A stretch of 64,000 nt of DNA from Sphingomonas sediminicola (GTDB taxonomy: Bacteria; Pseudomonadota; Alphaproteobacteria; Sphingomonadales; Sphingomonadaceae). Positions 18,801 through 31,526 of the stretch are shown piece after piece. A program made the position numbers and the translations under genes. The notes under the pieces were generated by a model. It saw only the letters and a list, made by a program, of their open reading frames with translations. It did not search any database and was not told the DNA's origin. Location: NCBI RefSeq assembly GCF_014489515.1, contig NZ_CP060782.1, positions 1,240,001-1,304,000 of the forward strand, in the 5' to 3' direction. Within the stretch, counting starts at the first letter, position 1. Each line of letters opens with the position of its first letter.

Positions 18801-19366
18801 AAGGAGGTCGGTTTCGAGCTTTATCAATCGATGCTGGAGGACGCGATCGTCGAGCAGAAGGCCGGCGGCATTCCACGGCCCGAGGGTTCACTCCGCAGAT
18901 CAGCGTCGATGCACCGGTCCTCATTCCGGAAACCTATGTGCCGGACCTCGACCTGCGCATGGGCTTGTACCGTCGCCTCGGCGAGCTGGACGACAAGCAA
19001 GGCGTGGAGTCTTTCGCGGCCGAGATGATCGATCGGTTCGGAGCGCTTCCGTCGGAGACACAGAATTTGCTCAAGATCGTCGAGACAAAGCTCAACTCGA
19101 AGAAGGCGATGATCGCCAAGCTTGATGTTGGGCCCAAGGGTGCGCTCGTCACCTTCGCGGACGGCGGGTTCCCGGATCTCGCGGGCCTCCTCGGCTATAT
19201 CGACCGGCTGAAAGGCACGGCTAAGCTCCGACCGGACAGCAAGCTCGTTGTTTCACGGGATTGGCCGACGCCAGAAGCACGGCTCAACGGCGCGTTGCAG
19301 CTTTCAACTGGGCTGGCGCGTGTGGCCGCGGCAAGTGATCGTGCGAAGGAGCCGGTGGCCGCCTAG
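15870..19366 (+). CDS. mfd: Transcription-repair coupling factor Mfd (frame interrupted near 3' end)
   Basis: About 1165 residues after correction, normal for Mfd. An N-terminal UvrB-like region (LPSWDCLPYDRTSPA) precedes the RNA-polymerase-interacting domain near residue 490 (LSPGDLVVHNDHGIGRYEG). Motor motifs: RLVCGDVGFGKTEVALRAA (about 632-650), IVDEEQHFGV and [13 protein letters not shown], then [13 protein letters not shown]. Mfd removes stalled RNA polymerase and recruits excision repair. The frame breaks at GGG 18884-18886; one added G gives PEGFTPQISVDAPVLIPE and links to YVPDLDLRMGLYRRLGEL and the C-terminal domain. The final stop shares a CTAG with the stop of the convergent EAL gene. 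Confidence 0.95.
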
Positions 19367-20193
19367 GCGGCATTGGCCTGCGAAACGGCGACGAAGCGTG
19401 AGAGCTCCACTTCGTCGAGCGCCCCGGCGCCCAAGAATCCCTGGTAGAGGTCGCAGCCCCATTCCGCGAGCAACACGAGCTGAGAAGTGCACTCGACGCC
19501 TTCGACGATGACGGTCAGGCCAAGGTCACGGGCAAGAGAGAAGATCGACCGAACGACGATGCGGTCGCGCTCACTGGTGCCAATTCTGGCGACCAAACCG
19601 CGGTCGATCTTCAGCGCGTCCAATGGAAGGCTGCCGAGATAGGAAAGGCTTGCGTAGCCTGTTCCAAAGTCATCCAGCGCAACCTTGATTCCTTCCTGGC
19701 GAATTCTCGTCAGTCGCTCCGCAACCGCTTCCAGGTCGCTGAGCAAGGCATTCTCGGTAATCTCGATTGTGACCCTCTTGGGGTCGATCCCCACGGAATT
19801 GATCTGGCCGATAAGCCAGTCGACGTAGTTGTCCTGCAGTATGTCTTCCGGAAGAAGGTTGATCGAAACACGGAGGCGCCGCAGCGGCCCTTCCCATGCC
19901 GCTGCAGCGCGCAACGCCTTGAATTGAACAAGGCGCGAAAGGGGTTCGGAGAGCCCGGCTGCTGCCGCCCGAGCGAACAATTGTTCTGCTCCAGCAACAC
20001 GATCCCATCTCGCAAGGGCCTCGGCACCGGCGACTTCGCCGCTGGCAGGATCGATCTGCGGCTGGAAAACCACGCCGATCTGCTGGTGAGCAATGACCGC
20101 CGCTAGGAGATCATCCTTGCGCCGCCGAGGTACGGGAGACTCCCGCCGGTCCTCGTTGCGTTCCCTGGTCTCTACGCCATCCCGCTTCAACAT
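19363..20193 (-). CDS. Stand-alone EAL-domain cyclic-di-GMP phosphodiesterase
   Basis: 276 residues from ATG 20193 (MLKRDGVETRERNED); a longer frame continues upstream but would run through the NAD kinase gene. The EAL domain covers about residues 30-265. Catalytic features are all present: AEALARW, VSINLLPED, ITENALLSD, LDDFGTGYASLSYL, LKIDRGLV, VEGVE and YQGFLGAG. It should therefore hydrolyse c-di-GMP. No GGDEF, PAS or membrane segment is attached. It is convergent with mfd (overlapping stops) and divergent from NAD kinase. Confidence 0.88.
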   Translation of the reverse strand: MLKRDGVETRERNEDRRESPVPRRRKDDLLAAVIAHQQIGVVFQPQIDPASGEVAGAEALARWDRVAGAEQLFARAAAAGLSEPLSRLVQFKALRAAAAWEGPLRRLRVSINLLPEDILQDNYVDWLIGQINSVGIDPKRVTIEITENALLSDLEAVAERLTRIRQEGIKVALDDFGTGYASLSYLGSLPLDALKIDRGLVARIGTSERDRIVVRSIFSLARDLGLTVIVEGVECTSQLVLLAEWGCDLYQGFLGAGALDEVELSRFVAVSQANAA

Positions 20194-20286
20194 GGATGAT
20201 TGGCTAGCGCTCCCGTCGTCCCGCCGAAACCGGCCATTAAGGCCTCGCCCCACAACGGGACAGTGGCGCGCCCTGCCAAAATCCCT

Positions 20287-21135
20287 ATGCTCGAAAGCAG
20301 AAGGGAGCGGCAGTTGAGCGCTGACGCAGCCAAGATCGGTGGTGGCAAAGAAAAGGTCGACCTTGCCGGCCTGAGGATCGGGTTGCTGTCGTCGCACACG
20401 GAGGTCGCCAAAGCGGCCGAGACGATGCTTCGTCGCCGTTACACCTGGGCCAAGGAAGAAGAGGCGGACACCCTCGTGGCGCTCGGCGGCGATGGGTTCA
20501 TGCTCCAGACTCTGCACGCGATGCTGGATGCCGGAGTACCGAAGCCAGTGTTCGGAATGAACCGGGGCACGGTCGGCTTCCTGATGAACGAATGGCGGCT
20601 GGACCGCCTCGCCGAGCGCATCGCCGGTGCCAAAGCGATCCGCGTCGCACCGCTGCAGATGACAGCGACAACGGTTTCGGGAGAAATCTTCCGCCACGCC
20701 GCAATCAACGAAGTATCCCTGCTTCGCGAGACGCGGCAGACCGCGAAGATCGAAATCCTGGTGAACGGCCGGGTTGCCCTGCCGGAACTGGCTTGTGACG
20801 GCGTTCTTGTCGCGACCCCCGCGGGATCGACCGCGTACAATCTCTCTGCGCGGGGCCCGATCCTTCCGCTTCAGGCCAAGATGCTTGCCCTCACGCCGAT
20901 CAGCCCTTTCAGGCCACGCCGCTGGTCGGGCGCTATTCTCCCTGACGACACGGCCGTCTGTTTCCGGATCCTGGAAGCCAAGAATCGGCCGGTTTCCGCT
21001 GTTGCCGACCAGAAGGAAGTCCGCGAAGTCGCGAAGGTAGAGGTCCGCCTGGACCGCGAAAGATCGCTCACATTGCTGTTCGATCCGGAGCATGCGCTCG
21101 ACGAGCGGATCGCGATGGAGCAATTCGCCACCTGA
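20287..21135 (+). CDS. nadK: NAD kinase
   Basis: 282 residues from ATG 20287; the true start may be slightly different, as many family members begin nearer LRIGLLSSHTEVAK. Diagnostic motifs: LVALGGDGFMLQTLHAML (GGDG ATP/NAD loop), FGMNRGTVGFLMNEW and CDGVLVATPAGSTAYNLSA (GSTAY conserved region II). The enzyme phosphorylates NAD to NADP in the cytoplasm. It is transcribed divergently from the EAL gene, with 93 bases between starts that must hold both promoters, and lies about 70 bases before the tRNA gene. Confidence 0.93.
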   Translation: MLESRRERQLSADAAKIGGGKEKVDLAGLRIGLLSSHTEVAKAAETMLRRRYTWAKEEEADTLVALGGDGFMLQTLHAMLDAGVPKPVFGMNRGTVGFLMNEWRLDRLAERIAGAKAIRVAPLQMTATTVSGEIFRHAAINEVSLLRETRQTAKIEILVNGRVALPELACDGVLVATPAGSTAYNLSARGPILPLQAKMLALTPISPFRPRRWSGAILPDDTAVCFRILEAKNRPVSAVADQKEVREVAKVEVRLDRERSLTLLFDPEHALDERIAMEQFAT

Positions 21136-21207
21136 AGGGTCAACGGCACTTGCCTTTGGAGTGAGCTTCGCTATCTAGCCGCCTCGCCCTGCAGCAATGC
21201 GGGTCGC

Positions 21208-21282
21208 TCCCCGGTAGCTCAGCGGTAGAGCGTTCGACTGTTAATCGAATGGTCGCCTGTTCGAATCAGGCCCGGGGAGCCA
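21208..21282 (+). tRNA. tRNA-Asn (GTT)
   Basis: A 75-base cloverleaf: acceptor arm TCCCCGG pairing with CCGGGGA, D arm beginning TAGCTCAGCGGTAGAGC, anticodon arm TTCGA-CTGTTAA-TCGAA with anticodon GTT, and T arm CCTG-TTCGAAT-CAGG. The CCA end is encoded. A TTTTTT tract begins one base after the gene and may serve as its terminator. Confidence 0.96.
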
Positions 21283-21303
21283 TTTTTTCGCGCAAATGCA
21301 AAC

Positions 21304-21333
21304 GGAGCGGCCAGGCTTTCGCCCGACCGCTCC
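21304..21333. terminator. Hairpin between tRNA-Asn and putA
   Basis: Inverted repeat GGAGCGG ... CCGCTCC with a 16-base loop containing GGC/GCC. It lies between the tRNA (plus) and putA (minus) 3' ends. No clear T-run follows on either strand, so termination is only a possibility. Confidence 0.35.
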
Positions 21334-21432
21334 GGCGGAGCGCGTTCGTGCCTGGGAAGGCCACCCCGCCCTCTAAAAACGGCTGCTCTTTCCTGCCGCT
21401 CCCCGGTGTCCCGTGAAGGGACAAACGAGGCT

Positions 21433-24400
21433 TTAGCCCTCGATCGCTGCCATCAGGGTAGCGTTGCCGCCTGCTGCGGTGGTGTCGATGCAGGTGACCC
21501 GCTCGGTCGCGAAGCGCGCGACGTAATGCGGCCCGCCGGCTTTCGGGCCCGTTCCTGACAAGCCCTCGCCTCCGAAGGGCTGGCTTTCCACCACCGCGCC
21601 GATCTGGTTGCGATTTACGTAGAAATTGCCGACGTGGGCATGCGCCTCGACGTAATCGCGCACCGTGTCGATGCGACTCTGAAGCCCGAGGGTCAGTCCG
21701 TAGCCGGTCGCATTGATGGCCTCGACGACTTTGTCGAGCTTGTCGCTGGCAAAGCGGATGACGTGAAGGATCGCACCAAAGTTTTCGCGATTCAATTGGC
21801 TTAGCGACTGAATCTCATAGAAAGCGGGAGGAACGAACCAACCGTTCGCAGCCTCCTTTGGCGCGTTCAATCGGCAGATCTTTTGCGCATTATTGTCGAG
21901 CCACTTGAGGTGGTCATCGAGCACTTTCTTTGCAGCCTCGTCGATCACGGGGCCGACGTCGGTCGTCAGGTCACTCGGGTCACCGACCTTCAGCGCCTCC
22001 ATCGCGCCGGCGATCATCTCGATCATGCCGTCGGCAACGTCTTCCTGGACGAACAGGACCCGCAGGGCCGAGCAGCGCTGGCCCGCGCTCTGGAATGCCG
22101 ACGAGATAACGTCGCGAGTCACCTGCTCGGGCAAAGCCGAGCTGTCGACGATCATCGCATTCTGCCCGCCGGTTTCGGCAACGAACGGAATGATCGGGCC
22201 ATCGCGCTCGGCCAGCGTGCGGTTGATCATCCGCGCGGTCTCGGTCGAGCCGGTGAAGACGACGCCCGAAAGCAGCGGATGAGCAGTCAGCGTTCCGCCG
22301 ACTACCCTGCCCGAGCCCGGTGCGAGCTGGACGATGTCCTTGGGAATGCCCGCCTGATGCATCAGCTCGATAGCCAATGCGCCAATTAGCGGCGTTTGCC
22401 CGGCTGGTTTCGCAATAACCGCGTTACCGGCAGCCAACGGCGCCGACACCAGGCCAGTGAAGATGGCGAGGGGGAAATTCCACGGCGAGATGGCCGCAAT
22501 CACCCCACGGCCGTGCAAGCGCATTTCGTTCCGCTCTCCAGTGGGACCCGGAAGCGGGAGGGCCTAGTGAACTGCCGGCGCGCTTCGGACGCGTAGAAGC
22601 GCAGGAAGTCGATCGCTTCGCGAACCTCGAGCACCGCGTCGACCAGGGTCTTTCCGGCTTCTCGTGTGCAGAGCGAGAAGAACTCCTCCGCATGCTCTTC
22701 GTAAAGATCGGCCGCTCGTTCGAGCAACTTTGCGCGCGCTTCGCCGCCAAGCGCATCCCAGGCGACCTGCGCAGCGTGCCCGGCACGAACCATCCGGTCG
22801 ACGTCATCGGCCGTCGCTTCAAACGTCATACCTACAGTGATCCGATGGTCGTGCGGCGAGACGATCGGCCTGCCCTCACCTTTTCCAATTCCCGGCTTCG
22901 CTGACCAGCTGCGAGCCTCAAGCTTTTTCAGCCGCTGCATCAACGGCTCGCGCACCAATGGGTCGCTGAGGTCGACTCCGGCGCTGTTGCGGCGCCCGTT
23001 CCCGAAAAGTTCGCTCGGCAGGATGATATTCGGATTGCGCTTGGGCTGGAGAGCTTCAAGATCTGCAACCGGATCGCGAACCAGGTCGTCGAGACTGACA
23101 TGCTCGTCCGCGATACGGTTGACGAAGGAGGAATTGGCGCCGTTTTCGAGCAGACGGCGTACAAGATAGGCCAGCAATTCCTTGTGGCTACCGACCGGAG
23201 CGTAGATCCGCACCGGCGTCTGCGGGTCGCCGATCGCCTTTTCGAGCTTCGCGACTTCCTCATACAGCCCCTCGCCCATGCCGTGCAGGCGCTGGAACTC
23301 GAACGGCGTCTTGCCAGCGAGCGCCTTCACGGCGGCGATGGTGTTGGCGTTGTGCGTGGCGAACGCCGGATAAATCGCATCCTTTGCAGAGAGCAGGATC
23401 TTGGCACACGCGAGATAGGAAACGTCGGTCGCAACCTTGCGGGTGAAAACCGGATAGTCCGGCAATCCCGCAACCTGAGCGGCCTTGATCTCCGTGTCCC
23501 AGTAGGCACCCTTCACAAGGCGGACCATCAGCTTGCGCCGATGAGCGCGCGCGGCTGAGACCGTCCATTCGCAGAGTGGCAGAGCGCGCTTCTGATACGC
23601 CTGAATCGCTACGCCCAGTCCGCCCCAACCATTTGCGAACAGGCTGTCGTTTAAAAGTAGCTGTTCGAGCATGTCCATCTGAAGCTCGAGGCGGTCGGCC
23701 TCTTCGGCATCGATCGTCAGGTGGACGTCAGCCTTGCTCGCCTTATGCGCAAGCTCCTGCAGGATCGGCAGGATGAACGCCTTCGCCTCTTCGGCATGGC
23801 TCCATTCGTAGCGGGGTGGAGCGCCGACAGCTTGACGGAAATTCCCGGCGACTTCGCGAAGCCTCCCTTGGCCTCCTTGGCGATACGATCGAGGGCATTG
23901 CGGTAAGCGTCCGCGTACCGTTCCGCGTCCGCCATCGTCCGCGCTGCCTCCCCGAGCATGTCGAAACTATGCGTCAGCCCCTGCGACCGTTCGGGTGCGG
24001 CCCGGCGAAGCGCCTCGTCGATCGTGCGGCCGAACACGAAATTGCGGCCGAGGATCTTCATCGCCTCCCGGACTGCAGTCCGGACGACCGGCTCGCCAAG
24101 CCTGCCAACCGCGCGGCCAAGCGCGGCCTTCCAATTGTCGGAGCGGTCCGACGCGCCTTCCAGCACCTTGCCCGTCAGGAGCAGGGAAAAGGTCGCTGCG
24201 TTCACGAAGGAGGAATCCGACTGGCCCAGTTTTTCGGCCCAGTCCGGGCCCGAGAGCTTGTCGGCGATCAACTCGTCGGCGGTGTGTGCATCAGGGATAC
24301 GCAGCAGCGCCTCGGCAAGGCACATCATCGCGATGCCCTCGTCGCTGCCAAGGTCATAGGCCTGCAGGAAGGCGTCGAGACCCGACGGCTTATGCGAGCG

Positions 24401-24556
24401 AACGCCCTTCACCAGTGCTCGAGCCGTCGCCGTCGCCTCGCCCAGAGCGGCGCTGTCGAGACGGGCCTGAGCAAGACGTTCACGCGCGACGAATTCCTCG
24501 TCGGCCCGATAGGCATGCCTCAGCTGTGAACGGTCAACCTGCGCCGGTTCCGGCAT
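21433..24556 (-). CDS. putA: Bifunctional proline dehydrogenase / L-glutamate gamma-semialdehyde dehydrogenase PutA (two frame breaks)
   Basis: About 1041 residues after correction, matching PutA. Start ATG 24556 is 5 bases after the secA stop. The proline dehydrogenase half holds FVARERLAQARL, KSPGISVKLSALHP, VRLVKGAYWDTEIKAAQ and RIYAPVGSHKELLAYLVRRL. The aldehyde dehydrogenase half has GVIAAISPWNFPLAIF, VVFTGSTETARMI, FVAETGGQNAMIVD and SAGQRCSALRVLFVQ (catalytic Cys). The enzyme converts proline to glutamate. Breaks lie at GGGG 23813-23816 and GGG 22560-22562; one coding-strand C added at each restores LHPRYEWSHAEEAKAF and TRPLPLPGPTGERNE. I see no extended C-terminal region. Confidence 0.93.
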
Positions 24557-24561
24557 CGCCG

Positions 24562-27297
<2,736 letters not shown>

Positions 27298-27450
27298 GGA
27301 AATCCTTTACGTGCCGGGCGCTTGGACGGGCCTGAACGACTGCCCCCACACAGCCGGCAAATTGTGGCGGGCGATGTAGGCAGCGCCCTAAGCGTAGTCA
27401 ATGAAAGGCAGTCTTAATGGGAGCGCTGGAATGCAGCCTGGCCCAACTGC

Positions 27451-27481
27451 AAAAAATCGGGCCCGGCAAGCGCGGGCCCGA
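27451..27481 (-). terminator. Intrinsic terminator of trxA
   Basis: On the minus strand a perfect 8-bp stem TCGGGCCC/GGGCCCGA with a 9-base loop is followed directly by TTTTTT. It starts about 30 bases after the trxA stop. Confidence 0.85.
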
Positions 27482-27509
27482 CTAATTCAATGCATTCCGC
27501 CGGAAAGAC

Positions 27510-27830
27510 CTAGAGGTTGCCCTCGAGCCACTGCTGGATCTGGCTGCGCGGAGCTGCTCCGACCTTCTGTGCGATCGGCTGACCGTCCTTGAAAAGAAGC
27601 ATCGTCGGGATGCCGCGAACGCCATAGCGGCCCGGCGTGTCCGGGTTCTCGTCAATATTGATCTTCACGACCGAAACCTTGTCGCCAAGTTCGTTCGAAA
27701 TCTCCTCGAGCGCCGGAGCGATCATCCGGCACGGGCCGCACCACTCCGCCCAAAAATCCACGAGAACTGGACCCGAAGCACCCAGCACATCGTCCTGGAA
27801 GCTCTGGTCGGTGACGGATTTGGTGGCCAT
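27510..27830 (-). CDS. trxA: Thioredoxin
   Basis: 106 residues from ATG 27830 (MATKSVTDQSF), the usual length; an in-frame start 7 codons upstream is less likely. The active site WAEWCGPCRMIAP places the redox cysteines at 31 and 34, with the cis-proline region VRGIPTMLLFKDG further on. It is a cytoplasmic disulfide reductase. It lies about 60 bases downstream of addA on the same strand, and a strong terminator follows. Confidence 0.96.
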   Translation of the reverse strand: MATKSVTDQSFQDDVLGASGPVLVDFWAEWCGPCRMIAPALEEISNELGDKVSVVKINIDENPDTPGRYGVRGIPTMLLFKDGQPIAQKVGAAPRSQIQQWLEGNL

Positions 27831-27892
27831 TTCAACATGTCTCCGTGACAAAAGTTAACAGGCATATGGGACTGTGCGCGATAGTCTCAACA

Positions 27893-30800
27893 CTACAGTT
27901 CGAAGAGCTGGGGACCGCTCGTGTAGAGCAAGGCGGCGCGTACCTCCCGACCCGGAAAAATGACTCGCAACGCCGCTGTATAGGCGCTCATCTGAGCCTT
28001 GTGGGAGGCTGGAATCGCATCGTGCGATTGCGGCACCTTGCCGGTCTTGAAGTCGACAACCGAAATCCGGTGTTCTTCGACCAACAGACGATCGACGGTC
28101 CCCGCGACGACCGTCCCGTCAGCGATGGTTGCCGCTATTGGAGCTTCCGCGAGAGATCTTTCGCCAAACAGAGCTGAAAAGCGCGGATCCGACAGGACTT
28201 CGCAGACAGTATCCGCGATTTCGCCGCGGGCACCTGCATCCGTCATCCCTGCGCTTCGCTCCAGCCATCGTAGTGCGGCAGCGTGACGCTGTAATCGTTC
28301 TACGTCCGCGAGCCGTTCCAGAAGCAGGTGTATCATCGTACCGCGCTCGGCCGCGAGGCGCATGGACTCGCTCGGAGGCGGCAGTGACTCGCGATCCTCG
28401 GCAATTGCCGAAGGAGCGAGCGGCTGCGGGGGACGCGCTTCAGGAGGCACGCGTGTCGTCGCCCACGCCGGAATGCTCGGGCGAGCGAGCGCGGCCGACA
28501 CAGACTTCGCCTTCACTGCGCCTGCCGGGACTCCCCCCTGGTAACGAAGTGCAGACCCCCAATGCTCGTCCTCGATCCAGTGGGCGCCTAGCGACACAAG
28601 TGCCCGCTCGACGCTCGTATGCCAGGAGTTCTCGGGACGGATTCCGTCCTTTGTCTTCGGCTGCAGGCCAGCGATCACGAGCCGCTCCTCGGCGCGGGTC
28701 AGCCCAACATAAAGTAGCCGCCAATGCTCCTCGAGATCCCGCGCTTCCTCTTCGACGATCAGTTCGGAGAAGGGCGAAACGCGTTCCGCTTTGCGGGGCC
28801 GAATGAGCGGCACTTCGCCCGCTCCGGCAACGGGGAAATCGAGCGTCCTCGATGTGCCACCAAGCTTTGCCGGGTCGGCGGTAGCGTCGGCGAGGATTAC
28901 GACGGGGGCTTCCAAGCCCTTGGCGCCGTGCACGGTCATTACTCGAACCGCATTCGCCGGAGCGGAAGGGTCGCGTTTGATTTCGACCTCGCCGCGCGAA
29001 AACCACGCCAGGAACCGGTCGAGCGACGCTATTTCCTGATGCTCGAAATCGAGGGCGCTTGCCAGCAGCTCGTCGATGGGGTCGCGAGCAGCCATACCGA
29101 GGCGACCATAGAGCTTGCGCCGTCCGTCCATTGGTCCGGAGAGGATGGTCTCCAGAAAGCGGTGGGGCGTCGTAAAGTCGGCCGTCGCAAGGAGTTCGCC
29201 GAGCTGGTCCCGGGCCGTCCGGAATTCAGGTTTCAGGTCGGCGCGTTCGCCGAGCCTCTGCCACAGCGATATGCCTCCCCGTCCGTAGGCGAGCTCGAGC
29301 AAAAGCTCCTGGCTCCAGCCCATCAGGGGAGAAACCAGCAGGTTCGCGAGGTTCAGGTCGTCCAGCGGCTGTGCAGCGAAGGCGACGGCTGCGAGCAGAT
29401 CCTTGACGGCCAGCGGCTCCTGGAGATGCAGGCGGTCTATACCCGCTACGGGCACACCTTCTTCGAAAAGGCGCGCGACGATCAGCGAAGCCAGTTCGCC
29501 GCGGCTTCGGACTAGAATGAGCACATCGCCGGCGCTCAGCGGTCGTTTCGTAGAGGCAAGGATCGGCGCCTCTTCGATCCAGCGCCGCACTTGCCTGGCC
29601 AACGCGCTGGCATACAGGCGGGCCTCCTCGCCGAGCCAGCCTTCCTCCCCGTCCTCACTGTCCTCGACGTTCTCAACCGCGAATGGCTTCCAAAGTTCGA
29701 CGACACCGGGACGCGCATGAAAATGGGCGCGGTGAAGGTTCGGGTGATCGGGAAGGCCCATGTTTCGGTAGCCAACATCACCGATGACGGCGTCCACAAC
29801 GTCGAGAACAGCTGGTGCTGACCGATAGCTCGCCTCGATGGAAAGATCGCGAAATTCCAGCGCCGCGCCGGCCCGCGCATCTTCGTCGGCCTCCAGCAGT
29901 GCCGCGGACTGCTGCCGAACCCAATCGCGAGCGCGCTTGAACTCCTGGGGGTCCGTACCTTGGAAGCCGAAAATCGCCTGCTTGAAGTCGCCGACCATGA
30001 ATATGGTCCGACCACGGCTCTCGACCGCTCCCACTCCGGCGAAGAACTCGGCAGCAAGCGCCTGAACGATCTCCCACTGTTCGCGGTTCGTGTCCTGGGA
30101 CTCGTCGACAAGGATGTGATCGGTTCGCCGGTCGAGCTTGTAGCGAACCCACTCGCCCATCCCCGGCCTGTCGAGCAGCCGCCGCGTCCAAGCGATCAGG
30201 TCGTTGAAATCCGCAACTCCGGCGCTTCGCTTCGCCTTCGTGTAAATAGCCGCAAACGCCTGCCCGGCCCGCAGTCCCGCCGCCATTTCGCCAGTCAATC
30301 GAACGCCATTCTGCACCGCGAGCAAATCGCCGATCAGGGTCGCGAGGCGGCCCGCATGATCCTCATAGGCCGGCTCCACTTTCGTCTGGCCCGTCGAGAC
30401 ACGTGGGGTACCCTTGTCCGTGAGGACGACTTTGCGAAGTTTCTGCAGTCCTGCCGCCCGCTCGATCGGCGTCAGTTCGAGCCAGTCTTCGATGGCTTGG
30501 GCATAGGTGAGGCCGCTTTGCGCGCCCCACCTGCGGTTGGCATCGGCAATTGCTTCGAGAAGGTCGCAATCGAAGCGATCCTCATGGCAATGGTTAGCAA
30601 GAAAGTCCTCAACCGAGCTGTCTGGCAGGTCCATCAGATGCCGAAGCGCGGGTTCGATTTTCTCCGGTGATCCGAGCGCGGCCATCGCGTCCGGCGATTG
30701 GGCGCAGAGCATCAAATATTTGACGGCCCCTTCCTCGCCTAGACGGAGGCTGAGGCACTGGACGTCGGCAATTAGCTGCTCGTCGCGGCGAGATTCGGCG

Positions 30801-31306
30801 TCGGCAAGCAAGCCAGCCAAGGTTGTCTTCGCCAACTCTTGCTCCGCACGGCCCTCGATCGGCTTGAAGCCGGGCGTTATTCCCGCTTCTGCCGGGAATG
30901 CGGATAGAAGCGTCTGGGCAAAGCTATGGATCGTCTGGATGCGCAGGCCGCCCGGAGCCTCCAAAACCTTGGCGAACAGACGCCGCGCTCGCTGAAGCGC
31001 GGCCGGATCGTTCGGGCCGCGCAGAGCGTAGAGTTCCTTGCGAAGCTGAGCATCCGACAAGCGTACCCAGGCCGCCAGACGCGCACCGATGCGGTTCGCC
31101 ATCTCCGCCGCACCTGCCTTCGTGAAGGTCAGGCAAAGGATCGATTCTGGATCGGCCCCGTTCATGAGCAGGCTGAGCACTCGACCGGTCAGGACCTGCG
31201 TCTTACCCGAGCCTGCCGATGCCGACACCGAGGCATGGACGTTCGGATCGACCGCCGCGGCCTGCGCTCCCTCGAGAATTGGAAGAGGCTTGAAGCGTTT
31301 TCCCAT
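27893..31306 (-). CDS. addA: Double-strand break repair helicase-nuclease subunit AddA
   Basis: 1137 residues. UvrD-like helicase motifs: VSASAGSGKTQVLTGRVLSL (Walker A, about 29-36), LCLTFTKAGAAEMANRI, HILVDESQDTNREQWEIV (motif II), VRVMTVHGAKGLEAPVVIL and LYVGLTRAEERLVIAG. The C-terminal RecB-family nuclease has VVDFKTGKVPQSHDAIP near residue 1083. With AddB it resects double-strand breaks for recombination, the alphaproteobacterial alternative to RecBCD. It follows addB on the same strand, separated by about 220 bases that contain a small gene in the opposite direction. Confidence 0.96.
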   Translation of the reverse strand: MGKRFKPLPILEGAQAAAVDPNVHASVSASAGSGKTQVLTGRVLSLLMNGADPESILCLTFTKAGAAEMANRIGARLAAWVRLSDAQLRKELYALRGPNDPAALQRARRLFAKVLEAPGGLRIQTIHSFAQTLLSAFPAEAGITPGFKPIEGRAEQELAKTTLAGLLADAESRRDEQLIADVQCLSLRLGEEGAVKYLMLCAQSPDAMAALGSPEKIEPALRHLMDLPDSSVEDFLANHCHEDRFDCDLLEAIADANRRWGAQSGLTYAQAIEDWLELTPIERAAGLQKLRKVVLTDKGTPRVSTGQTKVEPAYEDHAGRLATLIGDLLAVQNGVRLTGEMAAGLRAGQAFAAIYTKAKRSAGVADFNDLIAWTRRLLDRPGMGEWVRYKLDRRTDHILVDESQDTNREQWEIVQALAAEFFAGVGAVESRGRTIFMVGDFKQAIFGFQGTDPQEFKRARDWVRQQSAALLEADEDARAGAALEFRDLSIEASYRSAPAVLDVVDAVIGDVGYRNMGLPDHPNLHRAHFHARPGVVELWKPFAVENVEDSEDGEEGWLGEEARLYASALARQVRRWIEEAPILASTKRPLSAGDVLILVRSRGELASLIVARLFEEGVPVAGIDRLHLQEPLAVKDLLAAVAFAAQPLDDLNLANLLVSPLMGWSQELLLELAYGRGGISLWQRLGERADLKPEFRTARDQLGELLATADFTTPHRFLETILSGPMDGRRKLYGRLGMAARDPIDELLASALDFEHQEIASLDRFLAWFSRGEVEIKRDPSAPANAVRVMTVHGAKGLEAPVVILADATADPAKLGGTSRTLDFPVAGAGEVPLIRPRKAERVSPFSELIVEEEARDLEEHWRLLYVGLTRAEERLVIAGLQPKTKDGIRPENSWHTSVERALVSLGAHWIEDEHWGSALRYQGGVPAGAVKAKSVSAALARPSIPAWATTRVPPEARPPQPLAPSAIAEDRESLPPPSESMRLAAERGTMIHLLLERLADVERLQRHAAALRWLERSAGMTDAGARGEIADTVCEVLSDPRFSALFGERSLAEAPIAATIADGTVVAGTVDRLLVEEHRISVVDFKTGKVPQSHDAIPASHKAQMSAYTAALRVIFPGREVRAALLYTSGPQLFEL

Positions 31307-31377
31307 CAGCCTTCCGCTTCCATTGTCGGCTCGTCGAACATAGATGTGCGCGGAAGAAAGGCATTCAGGGGTTCGAG

Positions 31378-31524
31378 ATGGCCGACAGCAACGACAGGGA
31401 TGACGCCAGCGAGCAGCGCAGGTCGAAGCTCGTGAAAGCCGGCGTCGCGGTCGGGATCGGATCGGCCGCCATCGTCGCCGCGCTCCTCTACGCTTCCAAG
31501 ATCAAGAAGAAGCCGCGCCGATAG
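31378..31524 (+). CDS. Small single-pass membrane protein (48 aa)
   Basis: ATG 31378 to TAG 31524. The first 20 residues are charged (MADSNDRDDASEQRRSKLVK), then comes a hydrophobic segment AGVAVGIGSAAIVAALLYAS and a basic tail KIKKKPRR. This is a coherent one-helix protein with a sharp charge pattern (positive-inside tail), unlike a chance frame. A GGGG lies about 6 bases before the start. It sits between addB and addA on the opposite strand, and its stop is 2 bases from the addB stop. I do not recognise a named family. It is below the size limit of many gene callers. Confidence 0.7.
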   Translation: MADSNDRDDASEQRRSKLVKAGVAVGIGSAAIVAALLYASKIKKKPRR

Positions 31525-31526
31525 CG

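Noticed and set aside
20194..21123. Upstream extension of the EAL gene to 586 codons
   Set aside because: The extension reads antisense through the NAD kinase gene, which has clear catalytic motifs. The EAL protein is better started at 20193.
21208..21333. tRNA-Asn as an attachment site for an integrated island
   Set aside because: No integrase is nearby, and I saw no duplicate of the tRNA 3' end in the window. The following genes are housekeeping or common catabolic genes.
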